Under the pieces are notes generated by a model. The model did no database searches. It saw only the letters and a program-made list of their open reading frames with translations, and was not told where the DNA came from. The position numbers and the translations under genes are program-made. This document shows positions 34,592 through 42,666 of a DNA stretch of 64,000 nucleotides, piece after piece. The stretch is from Verrucomicrobiota bacterium (GTDB taxonomy: Bacteria > Verrucomicrobiota > Verrucomicrobiae > Limisphaerales > UBA11358): contig JACZKP010000069.1 of assembly GCA_014860005.1 (NCBI GenBank), positions 1-64,000 on the forward strand, written 5' to 3'. Position 1 is the stretch's first letter. Every line of letters starts with the position of its first letter.

Positions 34592-36877
34592 TCAACGCTC
34601 AGGCTGGAAAACCACGACGCTGAGCGGCGGCAGCGTAAACTCGGCGGAACACGGCTGGCCGTGACAGGGGAGAGCTTCGGCGGTCACTCCGCCCAGGTTG
34701 CCCACATTGCTGCCGCCATAATTTGCGGCATCGCTGTTAAGCGCCTCGCGCCAGCGACCAGGGTGCGGCAGGCCAACACGATAGCGCAGTTGTACCCGGG
34801 GCGTGAGGTTCAGAATCGCCACCAGCTCACTGACTCCTTCATCGTCCCGCCGGGCGAATGACAACACACTATGTTCGTGGTCGGCGCAGTCAATCCACCG
34901 GAAACCCGCGTCATCGTAGTCGGAACGCCACAAAGCCGGCGTGCCCTTGTAGAGCCGGTTCAAGTCGGCGACGAAACGTAGCAGACCGCAATGAAATGGA
35001 CCCTCCTGGAGCAACCGCCAATCAAGCCCCGCGTCCGCATTCCATTCGCCGCGCTGGCCGAATTCACAGCCCATGAACAGCAGCGGTTTGCCGGGGAACA
35101 GCCATTGATACGCCAACAGCACGCGCAGGTTCGCGAACTTCTGCCAGTCATCGCCCGGCATCCGGCCCAGCAACGAACTCTTGCCATGCACCACTTCATC
35201 ATGCGAGAGCGGCAAAATGAAGTTCTCGTGATGATGATACAGCATCGCAAAAGTCAGATCGTTCTGATGATACTTGCGATGGATCGGATCGCGCTTGAAG
35301 TAGCCCAGCGTGTCGTGCATCCAACCCATGTTCCACTTGAAGGAGAAACCCAGCCCGCCCAGATACGGTGGACGTGTCACCAGGGGCCAAGCGGTTGACT
35401 CCTCGGCAATGGTCATGACTCCGGGGAATTCCGTATGCGTCAAGTGATTGAACTTCTTCAAAAACTCAATCGCCTCCAGGTTTTCCCGGCCCCCGAACTG
35501 GTTCGGCAACCACTCGCCTTCCTTGCGCGAGTAATCGAGATAAAGCATCGAAGCCACTGCATCCACGCGCAAGCCGTCAATGTGAAAGCGGTCGCACCAG
35601 AACAGCGCATTGGCGGCCAGAAAATTCACCACCTCATGCCGGCCATAGTTGAAAATCAACGTGCCCCAGTCCTGATGGGCGCCCTGGCGCGGATCTTCGT
35701 GTTCGTAAAGCGCGGTGCCATCGAACCGCGCCAGCGCCCAGTCGTCGCGCGGAAAGTGCGCGGGCACCCAGTCCACAATTACTCCGATCCCGGCTTCGTG
35801 CAGGGCGTTGACCAGGTATTGAAAATCGTCGGGTGTGCCATAGCGGCTGGTGGGCGCATAGAAACCAGTAACTTGATAGCCCCACGATGGGTAATAGGCG
35901 TGCTCGGCCACCGGCAGAAACTCCACGTGCGTGAAGCCGGTTTGCTTCAAGTAATCCACCAGCAATCCAGCCAGTTCGCGGTAGGTGAACGACTCGGCCG
36001 CCGACTTCTTACGCCACGAACCGAGATGCACTTCGTAAATGCTCATGGGCGAGCGCAGAATTTTGTCGCCCTCTCCCCCCTCCACCCCCCTCTCCCGCAG
36101 GGCTAACCCCGGGAGAGGAGGGTGGTCGGGAGGGGGGAGAGGGCCATCGGTCGCCCGCTGACGCCGCTCCAGCCAGGCCTGATCCGTCCAAGCGAACTTG
36201 CGGTTGTTCCAGACGATGGCCGCGTTCTTGGGGGAGGTCTCGAAAAAGAACCCGTACGGGTCGGTCTTCAAACCGATTTTACTGTGGATGTCTTCCACCT
36301 CAAACTTGTAGTGAGCACCCACGCCCACATCCGGAATAAAAATCTCCCACACTCCCGACACACCCAACAACCGCATCGGATGCCGCCTCCCGTCCCACTG
36401 GTTGAAATTCCCGACCACACTAACGCGCCGGGCATTCGGCGCCCAGACGGCGAAACTCGTCCCGGCGATGCCGTCCACCGTGCGCAACTGCGCCCCCAGT
36501 TTCTCGTAAAGGCGCCGCTCGTCGCCTTTGCCAAAGAGATACAGGTCCGGTTCGCTCAACGTGGGCAGGAACGAATACGGGTCTCGCGAGCACCGGACCT
36601 GACCATCATGTCCCGTTACCAGCAAGTCATAGGCGTAAACGCGTTTGATCTCTTTCGTCATGCCCTCGAACAAGCCGGCCCCATGCACCCGCTTCAGCTT
36701 GAGCCGGGGCAGAGTCTTTTCGTGAGTGGGCTGGATTTCGATGGCGCTGGCATCCGGCACCAACGCGCGCACCACCACGCCGCTGCCATCCCCCAACGGA
36801 TGCATGCCCAGCAATTGGTGGGGTGAGCGGTGCTTCAGTCCGACCAGACTCTGCAGTTCATCAGGCGAGAGGATCAT
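34592..36877 (-). CDS. glgB: 1,4-alpha-glucan branching enzyme with in-frame repeat insertion
   Basis: A 761-residue GH13 enzyme that introduces alpha-1,6 branches into glycogen. Two N-terminal CBM48-like modules (about 1-230; GTSFAVWAPNARRVSVVGNF, GLKTDPYGFFFETSP) precede the (beta/alpha)8 barrel. Catalytic residues are Asp in GLRVDAVASM, Glu in MTIAEESTAW and Asp in LPLSHDEVVHGKSSL. Between the modules and MSIYEVHLGSWRKK lies a Pro/Gly-rich stretch (residues about 245-270, PLPPPDHPPLPGLALRERGV) encoded by a 77-base palindrome. It sits in a natural inter-domain linker and keeps the frame, so activity is likely preserved. Confidence 0.95.
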   Translation of the reverse strand: MILSPDELQSLVGLKHRSPHQLLGMHPLGDGSGVVVRALVPDASAIEIQPTHEKTLPRLKLKRVHGAGLFEGMTKEIKRVYAYDLLVTGHDGQVRCSRDPYSFLPTLSEPDLYLFGKGDERRLYEKLGAQLRTVDGIAGTSFAVWAPNARRVSVVGNFNQWDGRRHPMRLLGVSGVWEIFIPDVGVGAHYKFEVEDIHSKIGLKTDPYGFFFETSPKNAAIVWNNRKFAWTDQAWLERRQRATDGPLPPPDHPPLPGLALRERGVEGGEGDKILRSPMSIYEVHLGSWRKKSAAESFTYRELAGLLVDYLKQTGFTHVEFLPVAEHAYYPSWGYQVTGFYAPTSRYGTPDDFQYLVNALHEAGIGVIVDWVPAHFPRDDWALARFDGTALYEHEDPRQGAHQDWGTLIFNYGRHEVVNFLAANALFWCDRFHIDGLRVDAVASMLYLDYSRKEGEWLPNQFGGRENLEAIEFLKKFNHLTHTEFPGVMTIAEESTAWPLVTRPPYLGGLGFSFKWNMGWMHDTLGYFKRDPIHRKYHQNDLTFAMLYHHHENFILPLSHDEVVHGKSSLLGRMPGDDWQKFANLRVLLAYQWLFPGKPLLFMGCEFGQRGEWNADAGLDWRLLQEGPFHCGLLRFVADLNRLYKGTPALWRSDYDDAGFRWIDCADHEHSVLSFARRDDEGVSELVAILNLTPRVQLRYRVGLPHPGRWREALNSDAANYGGSNVGNLGGVTAEALPCHGQPCSAEFTLPPLSVVVFQPER
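36068..36144. repeat. Palindromic repeat translated inside glgB
   Basis: Outer arms of 16 bases (36068-36083 GCCCTCTCCCCCCTCC and 36129-36144) are perfect reverse complements. An inner pair CCTCTCCCG/CGGGAGAGG makes a second hairpin. The CCCTCTCCC core matches the repeat in hemL. Confidence 0.85.
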
Positions 36878-37003
36878 CGTGTGGCGAGAATATCAGTCAC
36901 CACCGCGAAAGGGAAATGTTTCCGGTGAAGGATGATCGGAATGAGGACACCTGCACAGCGCCAAGCTATCTGGCTGACCAACTTAAGCCACCTCCGTGAG
37001 GAG

Positions 37004-37537
37004 TCATGCCGGCGAACGCAAGGCCCGCACAATCGTGGCAAGCAATTCGGGATAGGGCACCGGTTTTTGAAAGAAAGCCACGGCGCCTCCAGTCAGGGAT
37101 TTTTGCTGGTTGTTTTCAGAACCATCACCACTGATCAGAATCACCGGAATTCTGGCCAATTCGGGAAATCGGCGCAGCCACTGCATGACGGTAAACCCGC
37201 TCCAATCCAGGGCTACCCCTGGCGGAAAATTGATGTCGAGAATGATCAACTCCGCACCACTGGCCTCGGCAATACTGGCAACACCCGCTGCGTTTGAGGT
37301 CGTGGATACCTCAAATCCACAGGCCTTCAACTTGAGCTCAAAAGCCTTAAGAACCACCGGGTTGTCGTCCACCACGAGTATCTTCCGGTCCTGCCCGACA
37401 GTGGCCGGCGGTTGCGGATCGGCTGATTCCGTGGCGTTGTCCGGCAGAAAGGGAAGTTTCTCCTTCAGCTTGAACACTGCGGATTTGGCAGGCTGCTTGG
37501 CTTCCCCTTTAAGTTTCAATGTTATTGGCATAGTCAC
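37004..37537 (-). CDS. Stand-alone response regulator with basic N-terminal tail
   Basis: A 177-residue protein with a single receiver domain after a ~50-residue Lys-rich N-terminal tail (KLKGEAKQPAKSAVFKLKEK). Receiver residues are D57/D58, the phospho-acceptor D101 in LIILDINFPPG and Lys in FFQKPVPYP. No output domain is present. A second Met at position 3 is an equally good start. There is no kinase next to it, so its partner is unknown; the tail may contact another protein or nucleic acid. Confidence 0.88.
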   Translation of the reverse strand: MTMPITLKLKGEAKQPAKSAVFKLKEKLPFLPDNATESADPQPPATVGQDRKILVVDDNPVVLKAFELKLKACGFEVSTTSNAAGVASIAEASGAELIILDINFPPGVALDWSGFTVMQWLRRFPELARIPVILISGDGSENNQQKSLTGGAVAFFQKPVPYPELLATIVRALRSPA

Positions 37538-37740
37538 CCGTTCACGCCCCCGGCCATGTCCCGAAACATGTCACACCTGCACACTGCCCAGACATCATGC
37601 CGGGAGAAATTCAATCGTAGCCCGTTCACCCCACCGTTGCCGGCTGTTCGAGGCAATCCAGCGCCTATCATGCCACGCTGGGTATGACTGGAGGCCACGA
37701 GGCCGCTGCCGTGGATAGGGCGCAGGGCCACTTTTGGTGA

Positions 37741-38325
37741 TTAAATACCTGCAATGACGCGGTCGAGTTGTTCGCCATGCACATCCAGACCAGCTTCGGT
37801 CCAGATGACGCGATGCGAGAGTGCCATTTTCTGCTCAATTGGCCATTGGGCGGCGATGCGGTTTGTGACCTCACTGTCTGTCCATCCGCGCGCCCGCAAA
37901 CGCTGCCACTGGGTCACCGCCGTGCAGGCTACGCAGATCACGGTATCGAACTGAGTCTCGGCCTGGGTTTCAAACAACAACGGGATGACAACCAGGGCAA
38001 GCGGTCGGCCTTCGTTCCGCCATGTCACGACTTGGGTATACCACAATTCGCGGATTCGGGGATGCAGGATGGCTTCAAGTCTTCTTCTCGCTACCGCGTC
38101 GGCAAAAACCAACTTCGCCAGTTCGTCACGCCGCAAATGCCCGTCCGGCCCAACGATGTCCGATCCGAATTCATTTTGGACTTCAGCCAGCGCCGGTTGT
38201 CCGGGCATCACGATCTGGCGCGCCAGCTCATCGGTGTCCACAACCGACGCACCGCGCGCCTGAAGCAAGTCAGCCGAAGTGGATTTGCCCATGCCCACCC
38301 CGCCCGTGAGTCCGAAGACTTTCAT
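37741..38325 (-). CDS. coaE: Dephospho-CoA kinase
   Basis: A 194-residue P-loop kinase that phosphorylates the 3'-hydroxyl of dephospho-CoA, the last step of coenzyme A synthesis. MKVFGLTGGVGMGKSTSADL carries Walker A; VVDTDELARQIV, LHPRIRELW and VVIPLLFETQ are family blocks, and the lid has RxRxW-like QRLRARGWTDSEV. The ATG at 38325 gives the family start. The last residues AGI are followed by the stop at 37741. Confidence 0.95.
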   Translation of the reverse strand: MKVFGLTGGVGMGKSTSADLLQARGASVVDTDELARQIVMPGQPALAEVQNEFGSDIVGPDGHLRRDELAKLVFADAVARRRLEAILHPRIRELWYTQVVTWRNEGRPLALVVIPLLFETQAETQFDTVICVACTAVTQWQRLRARGWTDSEVTNRIAAQWPIEQKMALSHRVIWTEAGLDVHGEQLDRVIAGI

Positions 38326-38657
38326 CTTAGATTCATGCTTGCGCGATCCTTCCGAAGCAAGCCTCAAACTCACCAGCCCCAGCCAACCCACTCAGAGTTG
38401 CGGGGAACATCGCCCGGTGGCATGAGTCCGGCCATTCAGGTGGACTGCGCCACGTTTGCCCCCTGTTTTGTCACATAATTTTTCTTTGTGCTGGATTCTA
38501 TTCTTGCGATTCCGAACAATCTTACGGTAGCTTCTTTTCACTCGAAATGGCCTTTGGTTGGTTGGTTGCTTTCTTGAACAATTGCATTTCAACCAAAATT
38601 TACGGGCGTTTCGAGTCTTTTCGTTTTTTCAATCAAGAAATCACACTTGTTGAAGGA
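38326..38657. other. AT-rich intergenic region at the left edge of the metal island
   Basis: A 332-base non-coding stretch, visibly richer in A and T between about 38475 and 38660 than its surroundings. It separates coaE from the metal-resistance genes. I see no gene or clear terminator; it may mark the junction of an acquired segment. Confidence 0.45.
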
Positions 38658-39209
38658 CTAGTGACAATGCTCGGCGTGGCTGGATTCACCGCAGGTGCAA
38701 TCCAGGCAACCGTGCTTGCTGCAAGCCCGGCAGTTGTTGGAGAGCAAGTCGCGCAGATGTTTGCGGGCCCGATGCAGCCGCACCGTCAGATTGTTCTTCG
38801 TCAAACCCAGTTGCGCGGCCACCACGGCGGGGTCGTTGTCGTCCAGGTCAATTTGTTGCAGCAGTTCCCGATACTGTGCGGGCACGGACGGCAACAGCCG
38901 ACGAAAACATTGGCACAGCAGTCGTTCATCGGCGGCGCTGGGCGTTTCGGGAAGTTCAGCCTCGAATCGGGCCAGTGCGCGGCTACGGGCATCATTGCGC
39001 CGATATAGGTCAATGATCGAGCGGCGCAAAATCCGGTAAAACCACGCCACAGAATCCTCGGCCTTGGCTGGTTTCCGATCAGCGGAGAGCACTTTCACGA
39101 GACTGTCCTGCACCGCATCTTCGGCGAGATGCGGATCGCCCACGCGCTTGCGCGCAAACGCCACGAAAGCGTTCAGGTTTGCGAGCAAGGCGTCTTCGGC
39201 ATTGGCCAT
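38658..39209 (-). CDS. ECF sigma factor with C-terminal Cys/His-rich metal-sensor tail (copy 1)
   Basis: A 183-residue sigma-70 family ECF factor. Region 2 (about 10-75: LNAFVAFARKRVGDPHLAED, AWFYRILRRSIIDLYRR) and region 4 (about 105-155: YRELLQQIDLDDNDPAVVAA, QLGLTKNNLTVRLHRARKHL) are standard. The last 24 residues, CRACSKHGCLDCTCGESSHA EHCH, hold six Cys and several His in a C-x2-C-x4-C-x2-C-x-C arrangement. CorE-type (ECF44) sigma factors use a similar Cys-rich tail to bind copper or cadmium, without an anti-sigma. None is adjacent here, which fits. The ATG at 39209 matches the start of the paralogue at 47846. It is transcribed away from the metal genes. Confidence 0.88.
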   Translation of the reverse strand: MANAEDALLANLNAFVAFARKRVGDPHLAEDAVQDSLVKVLSADRKPAKAEDSVAWFYRILRRSIIDLYRRNDARSRALARFEAELPETPSAADERLLCQCFRRLLPSVPAQYRELLQQIDLDDNDPAVVAAQLGLTKNNLTVRLHRARKHLRDLLSNNCRACSKHGCLDCTCGESSHAEHCH

Positions 39210-39310
39210 GACCGGACGGTAGCGATTTTCAAGCACTCCGGCAATCGCTGGAGTTACCACTGCTGGCCTCGCCCTTTCAAGGTATTCCGGGTCTTTTCGC
39301 GCTGATCCTC

Positions 39311-39332
39311 TATGGGGGTTATACCCTATAGC
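39311..39332. promoter_or_regulatory. Candidate CsoR-family-like operator
   Basis: CTATGGGGGTTATACCCTAT AG (22 bases) has a G-tract flanked by TAT-like sequence and a partial dyad, the style of CsoR/RcnR/FrmR operators. It lies about 100 bases upstream of sigma copy 1 and 55 bases upstream of a small frame heading into the metal genes. No CsoR-type regulator is encoded in this window, so this is tentative. Confidence 0.3.
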
Positions 39333-39385
39333 GAAGCCGCCCGCGCGTGCGCAAAGTTAGAGCAAGCCGAACGAAAGCACAAAAC

Positions 39386-39448
39386 ATGAAGGCCATTAAC
39401 AAGAAGATATTCTTGGGTGCAGGCATGGCAATCACGATGGCAATTTAG
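39386..39448 (+). pseudogene. Very short frame with signal-peptide look
   Basis: ATG at 39386, 20 codons (MKAINKKIFLGAGMAITMAI) then TAG. It resembles the first half of a signal peptide cut by a nonsense codon, 12 bases before the next gene. It could be a truncated relic or a leader peptide. Confidence 0.3.
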
Positions 39449-39460
39449 GGGACTAAACGC

Positions 39461-39971
39461 ATGACGAACCGCCAACAAAAGCTTCCGCCCGCCCTCCGCA
39501 TCACTGCGGCGGGATGTATCGGGCTTTGGTTGCTGGCGGTTTCGTGTTGCAGCATCGGGTATCTGTGCAGCGACGATCATCATGCGAAAGCAGACGCTCC
39601 CGAGACAGTCGCTCATCACGAGAACGACCACTCCCAAGAAGCGGACGCTGCGGAACACGCGCACGGCGAAGCGAGCCATCCGCATGATTCCGAGCAGTCC
39701 TCACACGATTCGCACCCCTGGTGAGGGCGGCGGCGACTCCTGTTGCTCCACGCTGATGGCAACAGCTCAAATCGCCAAGCCTTTCAGTGCCGCCCAGCCA
39801 CTCCTTGAATCGTTCAAATTTCCCTGCACGGTTCTTCAAGCGCGCGATCCAATGCTGGCCGCGCCCGAAGCCAAACCGTTGAGCCAAGCTAAAGACCACG
39901 ATTTGGTTCTCACGCCTGTAGTGTGTCTTGGGCCGGCGCACCGCAGCCTCGCTCCTCCCTCGTTCGCCTGA
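39461..39971 (+). pseudogene. His/Cys-rich exported metal-binding protein, frameshifted
   Basis: The first part (87 codons to the TGA at 39722-39724) has a membrane segment with AAGCIGLWLLAVSCCSIGYL and a His/Asp-rich stretch (HHENDHSQEADAAEHAHGEA). The stop comes right after HDSHPW. One base earlier the frame continues as GEGGGDSCCSTLMATAQIAK and runs to 39971 through QARDPMLAAPEAKPL and VCLGPAHRSLAPPSFA, which reads as the natural C-terminus. So one extra base in CCCCTGG near 39716-39720 probably splits a single ~170-residue gene. The product would sit in the envelope and bind Cu/Ag or similar ions. A sequencing error cannot be excluded. Confidence 0.6.
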
Positions 39972-40155
39972 GTTGAATCCTTGGCGCACGCGTGTGCGCC
40001 TGATTCAACGCTTCCGTTTGCCCTGCGTCGTTGGAACGCGCGGAAACGTTTCATCCACGATCCATGCCCGGTGGAACGACCGTGATTGATGACCGGAAAA
40101 GAAACACGACCACAAAAACCAAAGTGCAATGACCGAAACCTAGAAAGAGAAAATA

Positions 40156-40341
40156 ATGGAAGAATCAAAATCCGTGACCAAAGACCCCCTCTGCGGAATG
40201 ACCGTGGACGAAGCCACCGCTCTCCACGCCGACCGCGATGGAAAGACATTTTACTTTTGCAGCGACCACTGCCGGCAAAAGTTTCTGTCCACCCCCGACG
40301 GCGCGAAGCCGGTGGAAAAGTCGGGCGGCTGTTGTGGATGA
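40156..40341 (+). CDS. Small YHS-domain protein
   Basis: A 61-residue YHS domain: DPLCGMTVDEATALHADRDG then KTFYFCSDHCRQKFLSTP and a GGCCG tail. The Cys residues (C-G-M; FC-x3-C; CC) are typical metal ligands. At DNA and protein level it is close to the N-terminus of the copA-like ATPase at 48138, so one probably arose from the other. It has no signal peptide and likely serves as a cytosolic copper chaperone or buffer. Confidence 0.88.
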   Translation: MEESKSVTKDPLCGMTVDEATALHADRDGKTFYFCSDHCRQKFLSTPDGAKPVEKSGGCCG

Positions 40342-40447
40342 CATCCCTGCACATGAGCCAGGCGACCCAGCAAGAAATGAATTTGCGAGCACGACGCTCG
40401 CAGCAACAACAAACAAAAACTCAACAAGTAGAAAGAAAGCCACAGTT

Positions 40448-40898
40448 ATGAAAACAAACATCAGCATCATCAAGACCACCGCCATCACCATCACCATCAT
40501 CGCCGCAGTCGCCGTCTTCGGCTCAGCCGGTCATCTCAACGCGCAGGAGAAAGGCTCGGCCAAGGGAGGCGCGCACCAGTTGATGTCAAAACCCGTCAAA
40601 ACCTTGGAGGATTTGTCCGCCGTTAAACCGGGCGACATGATGGTCATAGCCTGCCCGAAGTGCAAAGACGTGACCGTCCACTATGTAAAACCGACGTTCA
40701 AAGCGACGGAACCCAAGGACAAGGTGAAAACCCGGCACGAATGCCCCCGGCTGCGAACATAAGATCGTGTCCGAAGGCCATGGCAAAATGAAGACGGACA
40801 AAATTGTTCACGCGTGCAAACACTGCGGCAGCGAAGACGCGTTTTGTTGCGAGATGAAAAAGGGTGCCGGCGCGACAGCCGGAATGGAAAAGAAGTAA
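40448..40898 (+). pseudogene. Exported Cys-pair protein, frameshifted at a C-run
   Basis: The ATG at 40448 starts a signal peptide (ITIIAAVAVFGSAGHLNAQ) and a domain with MVIACPKCKDVTVHYVKP. The frame ends at 40762 just after HECPRLRT. If one C is removed from the run at 40744-40748 the frame continues HECPGCEHKIVSEGHGKMKT, DKIVHACKHCGSEDAFCCEM and ends at the TAA 40896-40898. Thus three CxxC pairs and a CC pair belong to one ~150-residue protein. The indel may be real, a sequencing error at a homopolymer, or a slippage site. The intact protein would be an exported metal-binding factor. Confidence 0.65.
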
Positions 40899-40918
40899 TT
40901 CTCCAACCAAACTCAATC

Positions 40919-40947
40919 GGGAGAGCTTTCGCAGCTCTCCCGTTTTT
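40919..40947 (+). terminator. Intrinsic terminator after the small metal-protein genes
   Basis: Stem CGGGAGAGCT/AGCTCTCCCG with loop TTCGC, then CGTTTTTT. It ends plus-strand transcription of the 39.4-40.9 kb group, 20 bases after the frameshifted CxxC-protein gene. Confidence 0.92.
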
Positions 40948-40955
40948 TGTTTATG

Positions 40956-41000
40956 TCAATCCTCGCAGGTGCAATCAACTAGGCGTTGCTTCGCGCAATT
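40956..41000 (-). pseudogene. Possible relic of a third sigma-factor Cys-rich tail
   Basis: Minus-strand codons read NCAKQRLVDCTCED then TGA. The NC...DCTC pattern echoes the NCRACSKHGCLDCTC tails of the two sigma factors, and a 13-base stretch (CGCAGGTGCAATC on the plus strand) is identical to sigma copy 1. The frame closes just upstream. It is short, so chance is possible. Confidence 0.25.
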
Positions 41001-41269
41001 GCTATCAGAGCCTTATCTGGCCGGTTAATCAGCCCGCTTCGCATCCTGTGCTTCAGAATTCTGCAGGCCACAGCGACCTGCGGTTTCGATCAGGTTTCGA
41101 ATCAAGGGGATTACCTGCTCAAGAGCCGATCCCGTCACGACGCTCGGCGGAAGGGGAATCAACCCCGCATCAAACTTCCCGTGTAATGAACTTCGCTCGG
41201 TTGCGTTAGCCCGGACAGAAACGCGCAATTGTTCGCGCCCGACAACAACAAATCAAAGACGACAACCGT

Positions 41270-42643
41270 ATGAAAACCGATTCCCTGCTAGATGTGGCAA
41301 TGCCCGAAGAGACCGCTTGGCGCGACCGCCGGAAGACTTTACGAATCAGCAATCCGCCGGTGCAACTGGCGAGCAATCATGAGCGACCCGTGATTTCGCC
41401 GGAGATGCTCACGGCTCTCCGCGAGGCAGAGTTTGCTCATTGGCAAGCCACGGGGGGTGATTTCCTCTCCAGCGCATATCAAACCAGCAGGGACAAGCGA
41501 AAAATTGGAGGCTGGCGATCAACCCGGTTATGGTTACTGGCGTTCGCTGGAATATCTGTGGCCCTGTTGACCGGTTGCTCTGGCTCATACGCAAAATCCC
41601 CGGCTGCCCCAGTGCCGCCGCCGGAAGTACCTGTTCAGCGGGTGGTCGAACAGGCGATCCCATTGCGCTTCGAATTTACCGGGCACACGATCGCCGCGCA
41701 TCAGGTCGACGTTCGCGCCCGGGTGGGTGGCTATGTCATCAACGCCTCGTTTGGCGAGGGTGATTTCATCAAGGCGGGCACGCTGTTGTTCGAGATTGAC
41801 CCCCGGCCGTTCACCGCAATTCACGCCAAAGCGGAAGCCGAGGTGGCCCGCGCCAAAGCGGCGACGGACCTGGCCCGGCAGGAACTCGCCCGCGCCGAAC
41901 GACTCGGCCAAACCGACGCCATTGCCGTTGAGGAATTGGAGCGGAAGCGAACGGCTTGGGATACAGCGGGCGCAACCTTTTCCGCCGCTATCGCCCAACG
42001 GGAAACGGCGGCTTTGGAGGTGGAGTTCACCAAGGTCAAAGCGCCGGTTGACGGTCGCATCGGGCGCGCCCTCGTGAAGCCAGGCAACCTCGTTTCCGGC
42101 GGCGATGCCAACGGCACCTTGCTGACCACGCTCGTTACCGTCAGTCCGATGCACGTCTTGTTCAACCTCGACGAACCGGCCTACCAGCAACTCACTGCAC
42201 TTCGTGCGACCGGCAAGACTTTGGCGGCGGAATTGAAACTCGGACACGGCGACGAAGTGTTGGCCGGGCACATTGATTATCTCGCCCCGACCCTGGACGC
42301 CCGCTCCGGAACCGCTCAAGCCCGGGTGGTCGTGGCCAACGCGGATGGACGACTGTCCCCCGGCCTGTTCGCCCGCGTCACCGTCCTGGCCCAAACGGAA
42401 CGAGCCCGCGTGATTGTCCCCGAAAGCGCCATTGGCGCATTTCAAGGAGGCCGCTTCGTGCTTGTCGTGGATGAACATAACAAATTGGCGCACCGCCAAG
42501 TAAGTCTCGGTGAACGTCGCGGTGCTGAGCGCCTGGTGCTGGCAGGCTTGTCCGCCGGGGAATCCATCGTGGTCAATGGACTGCAACGTGTGCGCCCCGG
42601 CATGTCTGTGCAACCCGTGCCCGCCCCGTTGGCCCGCAACTAA
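41270..42643 (+). CDS. RND efflux periplasmic adaptor with long N-terminal extension
   Basis: A 457-residue membrane-fusion protein. A hydrophobic helix ends in a lipobox LLTGC (Cys103), so about 80 soluble residues precede the signal helix, which is unusual. The mature part has the AcrA/MexE plan: barrel-lipoyl strands (VGGYVINASFGEGDFIKAGT), an alpha-hairpin (about 180-240), KAPVDGRIGRALVKPGNLV, and a beta-barrel with NLDEPAYQQLTA. It would link the pump at 42667 with the outer-membrane factor at 45839. The extension contains ISPEMLTALREAEFAHWQAT and may be a fused leftover. No closer start codon to the helix was found. 23 bases separate it from the pump gene. Confidence 0.88.
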   Translation: MKTDSLLDVAMPEETAWRDRRKTLRISNPPVQLASNHERPVISPEMLTALREAEFAHWQATGGDFLSSAYQTSRDKRKIGGWRSTRLWLLAFAGISVALLTGCSGSYAKSPAAPVPPPEVPVQRVVEQAIPLRFEFTGHTIAAHQVDVRARVGGYVINASFGEGDFIKAGTLLFEIDPRPFTAIHAKAEAEVARAKAATDLARQELARAERLGQTDAIAVEELERKRTAWDTAGATFSAAIAQRETAALEVEFTKVKAPVDGRIGRALVKPGNLVSGGDANGTLLTTLVTVSPMHVLFNLDEPAYQQLTALRATGKTLAAELKLGHGDEVLAGHIDYLAPTLDARSGTAQARVVVANADGRLSPGLFARVTVLAQTERARVIVPESAIGAFQGGRFVLVVDEHNKLAHRQVSLGERRGAERLVLAGLSAGESIVVNGLQRVRPGMSVQPVPAPLARN

Positions 42644-42666
42644 CCAATCTTCCCCGAGGACCTCCT

